DNA from: Stereocaulon alpinum
Lineage: Eukaryota; Ascomycota; Lecanoromycetes; Lecanorales; Stereocaulaceae
Direction of reading: 5' to 3'
Assembly (NCBI GenBank): GCA_018257865.1
Contig: JAEUBA010000095.1
Coordinates: forward strand, 56,429 to 120,428
Length of the DNA: 64,000 nucleotides
Below, piece after piece: positions 24,761 through 34,821 of the stretch (the first letter of the stretch is position 1; each line of letters begins with the position of its first letter). The position numbers and the translations under genes were made by a program. The notes under the pieces are model-generated. The model did no database searches. It was not told the origin of the DNA and saw nothing but the letters and a program-made list of their open reading frames with translations.

Positions 24761-26491
24761 CTATCCCATGGGCATCATAGGTGCTGTGGGTGGAGCAGGC
24801 AGTGGTATAGGAAAAACTCTCTGCCCCCCTGGTAGCTTACCACACATTATCACATCTTCACCCAGTGGATACCACTTAACATCTTGGAACCTGACTGCGG
24901 GTTGCGGCCTCCCTGTGTGGTCATGCCTTGGTGCAGGACAAACCCCCACGCCGCCTTTGCCTAGATAGGTTGGTGCTACAGTCACAATGACTGAGCTAAT
25001 GAAATTGGCATTTTCGGGTTGCAGTAGGTCGTTAATGACCATGCCTCCGCCTTCAATCATGACACTCCTGATGCCCTCGGCTGCTAGTGCTTTGAGTATC
25101 GCCTCCCAACGTAGTCTCCATTTCTTGTCAAATTCTGTAAGGCCGAGATACTTGCCGCCGTAAAATTTGAGCATCTCCAGCCGCATAGGATCCATGGAGA
25201 AACCAGGAGCTATAATGACCCATGGTCCTCTTCCTTTGCCTGCCTGAACGGTCTGTAAGACACGAGAATTTGGCGTTATCAGCCATCTTGCTCCAGGATC
25301 AATTATGACAGGCCGAGGCTGTCCTTCCCATCCTAGGCCGCCGAAGCCGCCAACACCTTCTAATCGGCAATTCAAGCCTGGATCATCTGCAGTGGCTGTG
25401 CCGACGCCAATGACGATTGCATCGTGTTTTGAGCGGAGGTAGTGTGTCATGGCTTTGGATTCTGGACCAGAGAGGATTGTTTGCATACCAGGGGCGAGGG
25501 TCAGTGAAGAGTCCATTGATGTAGCGTATGTAAGAGTGACATGGGGAAAGCCGTTGTGGTTGATGACAGGATTCTGAGGTGGCAGATAGGGCTGTAAGAA
25601 TGTGCGATCTGATTCTGGGAAGCGGAGTGTTCCCGGTGGTAGGGGAGCAACATCGCTGAGTGCTGGATCGACCATTGATATGTCACCATTGAGCTGGACA
25701 GGAGGAGGCGCTCCGTCATGTCTCACGATGCCATTGCCGTGGTCGTATTTGTAGCCCTCATGCACTCGCAACTCTTCCTTGTGTATCTGTCGCCAGTGTT
25801 GTGACGCATTACGGACATCATTGCGATTCAGATATCGCCCTCCAGCAGCGACAAGCTTTTCCATATCCTCATTCATGACCGTGAAGACGGACGCCGGCAT
25901 GTAGCCCTTCATCACCTCAGATCTGGCAATTTCCATCAACACGCTCGTCCTCTTGATCTTGTCTATATGGTCCAAGTCATGGGTGTGCTGAGTCTCATCT
26001 CCAACTTTCAAGATGGCGTAGCCGGAATAGCCCCCTTCGTACCGTATTGTCTTCAGCCTCATCTGGCACGTTCCTCCTTCCCTGATCTGCTTCTTTCGAG
26101 TCGGCTGACCCTCTCGTCTTGGAGTGTCAGGTTTGGGTGTGTATGTTGGCCGCTGCAATCGACACGCATAGTAGTCCGTAATCACTCTGCCACTCTTATC
26201 TGTACCAGCTTTGTGCTGCCTGACCCAGACATTGTCAATATAGGGCCAGTAGCGTTCGAACTCTTCGACTTGAAGCTCGATCTTGTCTCTAACTTCGAAC
26301 AGACGCTGCCGCATTAGGGCCAGATCACGCGGAGGATTGATTAGGTCTTTAAGGGTTCTTGTAGGTATTGGTATCTGATCTCCGCCTTCTGTCACTGGAT
26401 CCTGGTCTGGGTTGTCCGGAGGAGAGAGGTTGATATTTATTTGTCCGCCATTGGAGCTTTCTGCCTGGCTGGGTGATCCACTGTCGGCCAT
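24761..26491 (-). CDS. RIB7: RibD C-terminal (Rib7-type) diaminohydroxyphosphoribosylamino-pyrimidine reductase with long N-terminal extension (576 aa)
   Basis: A single exon. The C-terminal half (about residues 320-565) is a clear riboflavin-pathway reductase: PHVTLTYATSMDSSL, LSGPESKAMTHYLRSKHDAIVIGVGTATADDPGLN and SVMIEGGGMVINDLL. Rib7 reduces the ribosylamino-pyrimidine intermediate with NADPH in the second step of fungal riboflavin synthesis. Residues about 50-250 are extra relative to the stand-alone enzyme (about 240 aa in yeast): a charged segment with a Cys/His arrangement (YYACRLQR, GTCQMRL, QHTHDLDH) resembling FAR1/FLYWCH-like zinc-binding modules, followed by a helical part. No stop or usable splice pair separates the halves. 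The C-terminal tail is proline-rich. The fold of the N-terminal domain is inference from residue pattern; the reductase call is secure. Confidence 0.85.
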   Translation of the reverse strand: MADSGSPSQAESSNGGQININLSPPDNPDQDPVTEGGDQIPIPTRTLKDLINPPRDLALMRQRLFEVRDKIELQVEEFERYWPYIDNVWVRQHKAGTDKSGRVITDYYACRLQRPTYTPKPDTPRREGQPTRKKQIREGGTCQMRLKTIRYEGGYSGYAILKVGDETQHTHDLDHIDKIKRTSVLMEIARSEVMKGYMPASVFTVMNEDMEKLVAAGGRYLNRNDVRNASQHWRQIHKEELRVHEGYKYDHGNGIVRHDGAPPPVQLNGDISMVDPALSDVAPLPPGTLRFPESDRTFLQPYLPPQNPVINHNGFPHVTLTYATSMDSSLTLAPGMQTILSGPESKAMTHYLRSKHDAIVIGVGTATADDPGLNCRLEGVGGFGGLGWEGQPRPVIIDPGARWLITPNSRVLQTVQAGKGRGPWVIIAPGFSMDPMRLEMLKFYGGKYLGLTEFDKKWRLRWEAILKALAAEGIRSVMIEGGGMVINDLLQPENANFISSVIVTVAPTYLGKGGVGVCPAPRHDHTGRPQPAVRFQDVKWYPLGEDVIMCGKLPGGQRVFPIPLPAPPTAPMMPMG

Positions 26492-27229
26492 TGCTGCTAT
26501 AGTAGACAGACAGCCGTGTTAGGCGCAATGAGGTGGGAAACGACGGAACGTGGGGAGTAGTGAGTGGGAGAGATCCCTCCCAAGGGCACGTTCTACCCAT
26601 AGCCAATCTAGTTAATGCAGGAGACTTGTGGAGATATCCGATGACATGGACTTACTTCGGAGGAAGAAGGTCGTAACTGCTGAGGAGCGTTGTACCGAAG
26701 AGAAGCTTAGAAGTTAGTGAGTGTGCGGTCTACAAGGCTCTGGCTTTGGGAGGGGTTAACCCCTCTGCGGAACAAGCCTGCGGGTTCCCGACCCGGAGCA
26801 AGGCCCGCAGTTGGCAGTCCAGGCGCTGGTATCGGGCCTTGAACAGCTCCGAGTTCTTTTCTTTTTGGGCAGCATTTAGGGGACTAGAGAATTATCGTAG
26901 TTACAGAATGTTTTTCGGGGGGTGGTCCTCGGGCCGGTTCAGGCTATACGATAAGATCACTCCTATGACATCCCGCAATTACCAGATTTATCTGAATATA
27001 GGTACGTGGTATTCTTTGCGTTGCATGATTTACACCTGTCCTTCGAAGGGTAGCTCATTCGTCACCGCCGCAACCTTCGACTTCTCAGTTCCTTGAAGAG
27101 ATAGATTGGCCCCCCATCCGAAAGGGAAACCATGCTGAACCCCATATAATGCTCGCTCCTCGCTGCAAATGAAACACCGCGCTATGCTATCTATGTAGGA
27201 ATCGTTTCGATTCTCATGGATGATCCACG
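26492..27229. other. Intergenic, RIB7-like promoter and PAF1 3' region
   Basis: No gene supported. It contains a perfect 16-nt palindrome (GAGGGGTTAACCCCTC, 26750-26765) and, just after it, a CTGCGGG/CCCGCAG inverted pair at 26778-26784 and 26804-26810. The open frame at 26746-27096 has no recognisable product. Confidence 0.45.
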
Positions 27230-28600
27230 CTAGGCGAACCCACCATGACCCTCCTCGTGAGCTTCCACAGCCGCGCGATGTAATGCACGTGAATTCAATT
27301 CGTCTTCTTCTGGAGCCCTCACGTTAACATTTAATGCGTCGATCTTCTCGTTTTCGTCATCAACGGCTTGGCTTGCCAATCCAAGCTGGACCAGATTCTT
27401 ATTCCGTCGAGGTTTAAGTTGCAGTTTGGTAACCACCGGGTAATAGTAAGCTCCTCTGGCTTGTGTATCGACGTCTGCTCCTTCGCTTTCAGGATCGTGA
27501 AGAGCGAGAGCAACTTCTTTATACTGCTGGTCGGTGTCTATCCTTCGAGTGGATTCGTAGGTACGGATGTGAGGGTATCTGAAAGTGCCAGAGCCGTCGG
27601 CAGCCTTGTTTGTGTATAAAGAAGGATCGTCTCTATCTGGATCATATACATCGAGCTTCCTCTTTATATTTCCAGCTTCGGGCTCATCAACGGGTAGGAA
27701 AAAGTCGAAGTCAGAGGTCCCTGAAGCATGCTCCCGCGGGTATATAATACCAACGTCCATCCGTGTATCGCGAGACTCAGTTGCTGTGGTAGGGTTGCCA
27801 GTGAACTTCGTGACCATGTAAGCCCCGGAATCTGTGATAGCCTCTAGATCAGGCATGAGCGGATAGGCATCGAGGAGCTTGACATCTGGCTTTGATGGAT
27901 GCTTTGGGCGATTCCAAGCATCTTTCTCTGCTGGTGTGGGGACAGCTCCACGGAAATTGGACGCAGTGTCAGAGCCTGTGTATGCATTTTCAGGATTCGC
28001 AAGGTCGAATCCCTTGATGACAGATCGTAGCATGTTCATAGGATCTTCTTTTGCGGCGTCTGTAGGCCTTCTGGCTTTTGCAGCAGCAGGTAATTTTGCG
28101 GCATGCTTTGCAGCGTTGGCGTTGGCCTCGGCGCGTGCCTTCGCCTCAGAAGAGATGTATTCAGTCCTACGCAAGAAGCTGTAGCCGGAGGTGTTGAAGG
28201 CGGGTTTGCCCAGCTCAGCTAGAGGACGCAGCAAGTTCTTATCTTTAGGATGAACGGGTGGTATAGCTAATGGCGCTTGAATCGCTGTGTGGATAGCTTA
28301 GCGATGCAGCTCGACCTGATTGCAGTGCCACTTACAGCTCTCATCGCCGTCAAAAATACCTGGCATACCCACAAGGTCAATGGGCATTCCGAGCTCTGCG
28401 TCTGCTTCAATATTAAGGGGCTGTTGCCGTGCCAATCGTGACGAGAAAGCAGCAGAAGTGTAGTACGTGAGCCCTTCAGTAGGGATGTTCAACAGCTTTG
28501 GAGCTCCTGGTGGAGGGGGCAGAGGGTTTTCATATCGGATTCGCGCTATGTAATCCTGATGATACCCTTGATTTGTGGGACGCGCTGACTGAGCAGCCAT
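27230..28600 (-). CDS. PAF1: RNA polymerase II-associated factor Paf1 (439 aa)
   Basis: Exon 1 is 28600-28336 and exon 2 is 28284-27230; the 51-nt GTAAGT...ACAG intron is in phase 1 and gives DESSIQAPLAIPPVHPKDKNLL across the join. The N-terminus (QDYIARIRYENPLPPPPGAPKLL) and the stretch LLRPLAELGKP...SFLRRTEYIS are hallmarks of Paf1. The middle contains FDFFLPVDEPEAG and the repeated Arg/Thr-rich strand region; the C-terminus is acidic. Paf1 is the scaffold of the PAF1 elongation complex (with Ctr9, Cdc73, Leo1, Rtf1) that promotes co-transcriptional histone H2B ubiquitination and H3 methylation. Confidence 0.93.
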
Positions 28601-29307
28601 TGTTGATTTTATGCTACCGCAACAATCGGTAACGGCCCCGCACTCGTCTTAGGTGGTTGAAGGCCGATCCTCAGACTATAGCTCGTCAGCTTGCAGCTTT
28701 TCATAGCAGCAATCGTGTAACGCTGGAGAGCTTACACGGCTGTTGGCCGGCAGATTGTTGCGCTAGATATGATCGGTCCATAACAGGTTGAGAGATAGTA
28801 ATCGTTGAAATGGTGGAGGAGCTTACCCTTGGTTCCGCGTATGCAGACTTCTGTCGTTGGTGAATTAGCAATGGCGATATAGGAAGGCCGAGATTCCTGT
28901 TATGATCTTGAGTCTGTGCTTGCTGTGCCTGTGAATTCCTCGGCTTTGAGGGATCTGGCTTCTCGAGAACGAAATGTTTAGTATCTAGAGGCAGCCATCC
29001 TATTAGGGTGCACTCTCGGTGCAAAGTTTCACCGGTTGCCGACAAGGCTAGGTTACCTCGGCAGGGGAAGGGCCCCTAAGCGAGCCCTTAGAACGTTGTT
29101 AGCGCCTGAGAAGTAGCGAATCTCTGGGCGGCTCCGGCGTCCATGGTCCGGGGTACCATGATCTGTTTTATGTCCCTGACGAAGTTGGCAGAGTCTAAGT
29201 TTTGGGGGGAAATCTACGATATAACTCCAGAATCCAAGAATAGGGGTTGACGCGTCCTCAGAGGCAAAAGAGTGATACAAATTACCCTTGACGGTGGTAC
29301 ACTAGTC
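28601..29307. other. Intergenic between PAF1 and ARP8
   Basis: Both neighbours are on the minus strand. A 114-codon minus-strand open frame at 28701-29045 is Gln/Ser-rich with no recognised domain and is probably fortuitous. The PAF1 promoter lies here. Confidence 0.4.
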
Positions 29308-31765
29308 TTACCATGCCCACATACACTTGTAAGCCAACACCCTTGCACCCAATCGATCAAATTCCGTCCTTCCAATCCAGCTATCATTTGTGCCCCTGAG
29401 CTTTCCAAACACACTCCCTCCTTTCCATATTACTCCTTGCGGATCCAATTCCCTTGGTGGTGTTCCGATGATGATGTCTTTTACATATCCTGGTCTCAAC
29501 TCTTTCAACTTCTCCTCCAAGAACGAGTAGAAGCCTGCGACTTGAGCACCGCCGCCAACAACCATGACACTAGAAAGGAAATTTTTCGTTTGATGCTCGT
29601 TGCCTCTGGCTCCGTGAGCAATGGAGGTCAATATGGCGGTATCGAGTGAGATCACGGGGAGCACATCGTCGCGCATTGAAGTGGCAAGGACACTGGGTGC
29701 CGCATTAGGATCGCCGATCGGTGCAGGGGTATCGTCATCATCAGGTGCTGGGGTGCCAACGGCAGAAAGGGGTGCGCGGTCGGAGTCATTTGTCTTCTGT
29801 AACAAGTTTGGCGCTTTAGCTGGAATAGGGGCTGCTTGTCCATTGGTCGCTTCGCCATTTGTTTGGCTAACGTTAGGCAGCAGAGGACTTATGAGGGATA
29901 TCACGGCGGACTGCGCGGATGATACGGGATCATTTGGTCCTCCTTCGTAGATATCGTAAGACCGATCAATCAGCTTGCGTCGGCCTTCGAGCTTCTGCGA
30001 GTTTTCAAAGATGGACGGCTGAAAGTAGCCTTGAGGCGCAAGCAGAACTTCGTCGTAGGTCTTGAACGTGTATTTCCTTGTGTCTTGACCAGAAGCTCGT
30101 AGATGGAAGTCGAAGAGCTGAGGGCTGATGTCGCTCTCGTTCATCGTACAGAACCTGGTCTTGAGTTCTTCTGCCAGAAGAAAGTCGTAACGCCGCTTCA
30201 AATTGATTTCCTCGTACGGGAAATGATCATGTAGCATCATTCTGATGAAGGTCTCCGTAACGTCTGCTCCGCCGTACTTGAGATTGATACGGGAGTTCTC
30301 AATGCACATCCCTTCTTCTACACAGCAAATAGACGTCTTCTGAGCACCGACATCCACAACACAGGCCATTGTATAGCCTGCCCCGAATGTAGCAGCAAGG
30401 CTTTCCTGGATAAAGCACACTTTGCCGAAGCCGAGCTCTCGCATGAGCATGTCCAAAGTCTGGGTGACGTAGGTACGCTCATATAGATCCGGCACGATAA
30501 AGACACACCCGTATTGCACCCATTCTCTCTTCCGCCGTAGATTCAGTTGCGTTTTGATCGCCTCCTCTATGATAGTTGCAATGTCATCATAAAGATCCTT
30601 CTTCTCTCGGTAGTCGACTTCGTTGTACCAACCACAACGCAATGGCCAGAAGAGTTTGTACCTTGGAATTGACTTGTCAGGAATCCTAAGAGCCTCTTTA
30701 CCTGTAAAGTAGCCGGGAGCATCTTGTGGATTTGCTGGAATCTCGGTCCAGTCAATTCGAAGAGGGTCATTATGCTCTGAAATGGTTTCGGGCGGCGCAC
30801 GCTTGTTGTAGTTGACTATTAGCTCCTTCGAATTCGGTAGGACGCGACGCTTGTTGCTACGCATATGGATCTTTAAGTCAGCACACATCTTGGTGTACTG
30901 GCTTGAGAACTATGTCTATATTAGCGGTAGACCTATTCAAGACATAGTAGACGTCGTACCTCCTCGCCGAACATCTTTTCTGGCTCCAATTCATTTCCGT
31001 CTTCGCTCTTCAGTCGCTTTGGGCTAGGTTCACCGCCGTCTTCCTCCGATTCACTCATGACGCATTTCCTTGCAATGACCATGGGCACTGTCTTGGGCAG
31101 AGCATCGCTCGCCAGCCCGATTCGCAGGTTTTGGCTCCCAGGATGGATAACGATCACCTTGGAACCCAAAGCATCTTGTCCTGTTAGTAATTCTCCAGCG
31201 TCGTCCATACCAAGATCGTCGTCCATGTCCATATCGGCACCACTCTGAGGCGGCTCGTTGAGGTTGGCTTGAGCCAGCTGCCGGTCTCTGTCCTTGGCCT
31301 TGGCTGTCATGCGGTTGCGACGTTCCTCTTGCAGAAGGCGTAGAGGAAGGATCTGGTCATCTCGCTTGAGATACTCCCTATGTAAGGCTTTAACTCTACC
31401 TTTAGGCATGATGATGGATTTGGATACAGATATGTTTGCTTCGTGTGTGCAAGACTCAGAATTGAAAGAAGAGGCAGAACAAATGGGACAGAGGTGGCGC
31501 TAGTTAGGCGTTGTATCTATAGGAGAGTTCCAGGCAGTCACACGCGAAGGATAGGCGCGACCCACGTATAATAATTCTTCTGATTTATCATATTGACTTG
31601 TGGCCACGTCGTGAGATCCATATTGTTATCTGTCCTTTCAAGGCCTATTGCAAACACCTCATCAACGTCCATCTTTATAAACGCTTGGAGTCCGGTATGA
31701 GAGTAGATAGTGGAGCATTTACCTTCCTCTCGCAGGAGGGCCTTCCCTGACCTCTTTCCAACCAT
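29308..31765 (-). CDS. ARP8: Actin-related protein 8 (INO80 chromatin-remodelling complex; 713 aa)
   Basis: Four exons: 31765-31723, 31644-31566, 31377-30960 and 30909-29308. The first two give the conserved N-terminus (MVGKRSGKALLREEG, LERTDNN, INQKNYYTEYLKRDDQ), so the Met at 31409 in the third-exon frame is intronic and not the start. The actin fold begins at SKVIVIHPGSQNLRIGLASDA; later blocks include VVDVGAQKTSICCVEEG, YGGADVTETFIRMM and the C-terminal MVVGGGAQVAGF and YVKDIIIGTPPRELDP. A large Pro/Asp/Ala-rich insertion separates actin subdomains, as is usual for Arp8. Arp8 sits in the INO80 actin module, binds extranucleosomal DNA and is needed for nucleosome sliding. Transcribed divergently from ARL1. 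Confidence 0.93.
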
Positions 31766-32265
31766 CTTTGAAGTGAATGAACAATGCTGACTTGGCGAAA
31801 TTGCTGATAACCTTCACACTCCTACTGCTTTGACGCAGCAATCGAAGCGCTATCGTTGTGGATTATAAGGGACCCAGAGGGTTCGTTTTCCCTATATTTG
31901 ATGCTCGAAGCTGCTCTGTCCTCAACAATATATCGTTATTTGTGAAAGTGGGTGACTTGGTTTCCCTAACAGGCAGTTCGAGCCGAGACAAGCACGAGCG
32001 GAAAGAGCCGCTTCCCGGCTTGGCAAGCCACGTTTCGCGTGCATGCTCGCATTTGGCTCATTTGCTGACCGCTGGAGGTTGTCTTAGAAATCTCAGTATA
32101 CAAGCCAGAAGCTTCCTGCCTCGACGGGTCTTGAAAATCGAAACACTCAGCAGCTTCTTGGTCCAGGACTTCCGAGCTCAGAAATCCCCACAAGCTCAGC
32201 GTCACTTTGGTGGCAACCTGACAAGAGCACACATCGAATAGGAGCAGAGTGGGCAGGGGCTCGAC
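31766..32265. promoter_or_regulatory. Divergent promoter region ARP8 / ARL1
   Basis: 500 bp between the two start codons. A minus-strand open frame at 31966-32232 has no recognisable product. No defined factor site is assigned. Confidence 0.4.
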
Positions 32266-32974
32266 ATGGGAGGATCGGTCTCACGGATACTTTCACTTAT
32301 ATGGTCGAAAAAAGAGATTAGGATTCTTATACTGGGACTCGTAAGGTGTTGCCCGATCCCCTGTGGTAGCTCTGCTAACATCCCTAGGATAATGCTGGAA
32401 AGACTACGCTTCTTTACAGACTGAAGGTAGCTACTTTATGCTTTCGGTCTAGGGAAGGTCTGACGTAGGCTGATCTCCCCCTTTAGATTGGAGAAGTCGT
32501 CACAACTATACCCACTATCGGTTTCAACGTGGAATCAGTACAATACAAGAACCTTAACTTTAATGTTTGGGTAAAACCTCTAGGCACCCATTTCTTCGTA
32601 TACCGACCGCTAATTAAGCATATCAGGACCTAGGCGGACAGACTTCGATACGGCCATATTGGCGGTGTTACTACGCGAACACGGCGGCGGTCATATTTGT
32701 GATTGATTCCACAGACATAGACCGGCTCGGTACAGCAGCGGATGAGCTTTCAGCAATGCTAAATGAAGACGAGTTACGAGATGCAGGGCTTCTAGTTTTC
32801 GCAAATAAACAAGACCAGCCTGGGGCAAAGGGTGCAGGAGAGATATCAGAAGCACTACGATTAGGAGAGCTACGAGATCGGAATTGGAGCATAGTGGCGT
32901 GTTCGGCGATTGATGGAAGTGGTATAAATGAGGGTATGGATTGGCTGGTACAGACAGTCAATCAAGAACCATAA
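32266..32974 (+). CDS. ARL1: ADP-ribosylation factor-like GTPase Arl1 (181 aa)
   Basis: Exons 32266-32340, 32388-32426 (39 nt), 32487-32570 and 32627-32974, all phase 0. Gly2 is placed for N-myristoylation (MGGSVSR). The P-loop GLDNAGKTT spans residues 24-32 across the first junction, switch I has TIPTIGFNVE, switch II starts DLGGQTSIRPYWRCYY at residue 67, and guanine specificity is NKQD at 126-129 with CSAIDG near the end. The switch II Ser-Ile-Arg-Pro-Tyr-Trp is the Arl1 signature rather than Arf1. Arl1 acts at the trans-Golgi, recruiting GRIP-domain golgins. Its stop lies only 62 bp from that of the convergent cyclase gene, so the 3' untranslated regions likely overlap. Confidence 0.95.
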
Positions 32975-33036
32975 CACATGTACCCATGTTCACATATGTA
33001 CAAATTCACTGCAATCAGCGATAGCCGGCTGAGACC

Positions 33037-34319
33037 TTAGAATATGGCGAGAATGTTCGGTGGACTAACAATACGTGAGCATGTTCTGGAGAGGCGCAAT
33101 CAGAGGAGACATACCTTGCTACGCCGCCAGGGACATTGCATACCTCGCTAGACACAAAAAATGACCAGCGATTGACCTTCTTGCAGTGCTCAGAGAGTTT
33201 CTCAAGATCAAAAAGCTCGCCAATAGGCATTCCCCAGCCACTGAGCAGGATCTCATGGAGGTACCAATCTTTTTGGGTTGCTGCGCCGATTCAGCCTCTT
33301 AGCATCCTCACTACAGCGAACGATATGTACTCACGCCAGCACTCAAAGCTAGGCTGGTCTCCTGCGACGGCGCTGAAATATTCCCAGAACCACTCCAATA
33401 CTGCTTCGCTTTGTCCTACACCAGACAGATTTGGAGGTACAACTGATGCATAGGCCTCAGCTTGATCTTTGGACAGCTTATTGAAAGCGTTGATGTATCC
33501 GCTCCGTATGATCAAAATGTCTCCAAATTTGATCTTAGTTCCCTGCGTTTCGGCTACGGCTTTGAGCTGCTCAAGCGTTATAGAACCGGTCTTGAAAGGA
33601 TCATAGGCTATGTTGTTCGTCAATCGCCAAGAATGAAAGTCTAAGAGAATACCACGTCCAACGATGCCTCGCTCGGCCCATGCTGAGAGACGCGATCAGA
33701 ATCTTAGACTACAATCATGGTAGTTATGTGACTCTAACCTTGTATACCATTGACCTCTGGCTGACTTCCCCCATGGATGTCATCCAGGGTGACGCCATTG
33801 TAAAATCTCTGCTCCTTCTGATATGCAAAATGGCGCAGGCCGTCCCCTTGATTTTATCAGCACCTCTTTATAGCCAGTGCTTCAACTTGGCTTGTATTTA
33901 CACTGGCTAGAGCTCTGTGTATTGAGGGTCCAAACATCGTCATTGACTATTCTTGGTGCCTTTTGATAGACGTTCTTATGAAAGGCTTGCCGTCCAAAGC
34001 CGGGTTTAGACTGGGCATCAAGAGGCCAATTGAGCGAGACTCTAACGTACATGAGGCTACTAATTCGTGTTCCCGAGTATAAGTGAATGTACCTCGTGCC
34101 TGTCTGAATCTCCTCTCTTGCCGTCTTCACGACCAAATCGTCCTTTAGACGATTCAATGTGCCCAACTGATCGTCATCTCCGTAGAGTCCCCATGCCGAG
34201 TACCTAGCGGCATGAATTATTCACTGCCTTATTGATACAGTCCAGCCTTAAACTTACGATGGATCTCCCAGCCTCAATGGTAGCGCGGAAAACTTGGGCA
34301 CCTGATCTTTGTTCTCCAT
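33037..34319 (-). CDS. Cyclase-family metal-dependent hydrolase (kynurenine-formamidase-like fold; 316 aa)
   Basis: Seven exons: 34319-34258, 34203-34093, 34041-33902, 33846-33739, 33682-33335, 33268-33115 and 33064-33037. All are phase-consistent. The product belongs to the widespread fungal group in the cyclase superfamily (PF04199-type): AWGLYGDDDQLGTLNRL, SLNWPLDAQSKPGFGR, QWDGLRHFAYQ (the putative metal-binding region, where bacterial formamidases have HxGTHxDxPxH), HGGSQPEVNG, AERGIVGRGILLDFHSW and the terminal VASPPNILAIF. The 28-nt last exon supplies that conserved C-terminus. Substrate is unknown; fungal members are often annotated only as putative cyclases. The motif difference argues against calling it a kynurenine formamidase. 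Confidence 0.88.
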
Positions 34320-34821
34320 GATATTCACTTCGTCACTGTTTCAGAAAATGGCAAAGCTATTGACAGAAGAAGAAGGGGTTGGAAGTCTCCTGGATGACTG
34401 TTTCAGAATGACAATCCTATCATCTGTGAATGAGAAGGCTGGGGATTCTGTTGTTGTTGAAACAGGCGTAGTGTGTTATTGTTCTTTCACTGTATCGAGT
34501 TTTCACCCGAAGTACTTAAGCCTGCTTCTTACTCAGAACTTCCTTCTGTCTTCTGAACACTTACACATCATTCCGTTCCTGGTTACTGCTGGCAGCAACA
34601 AATATCTTGTAATATCTATTGTTTCAATCTTCACTCATCTCGACTTACTTGAAGTAGCTTAGCACGATGGCGGTAAGTCTTCCGCTGTTGGACGCTTGCA
34701 GGGGTTCGCGACATTTTTCGAGCTCGAGCTAACAACAACGCAGCGATTCATCGGTCTCAAAACCCGTTTTTCCACACGCATTCGAACACCTTCTCTCAAA
34801 GCTCGAGAGATTGCAGAGGCT
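34320..34821. other. Divergent region cyclase / RCC1 with possible 5' leader intron
   Basis: An ATGGCG at 34668 is directly followed by GTAAGT, with a CAG acceptor at 34741-34743; splicing would join it in frame to RCC1, adding 38 codons from this exon before the Met at 34822. It may be a spliced 5' leader or an alternative start. Confidence 0.4.

Noticed and set aside
26746..27096. 116-codon plus-strand open frame
   Set aside because: No domain, no splice or codon support, and it overlaps promoter and 3' regions of confirmed genes.
28701..29045. 114-codon minus-strand open frame between PAF1 and ARP8
   Set aside because: Low-complexity Gln/Ser content and no recognisable family; more likely chance.
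31384..31409. Met at 31409 as the ARP8 start
   Set aside because: The codons before GAGTATCTC lie in the intron; conserved N-terminal exons exist upstream and join in frame.
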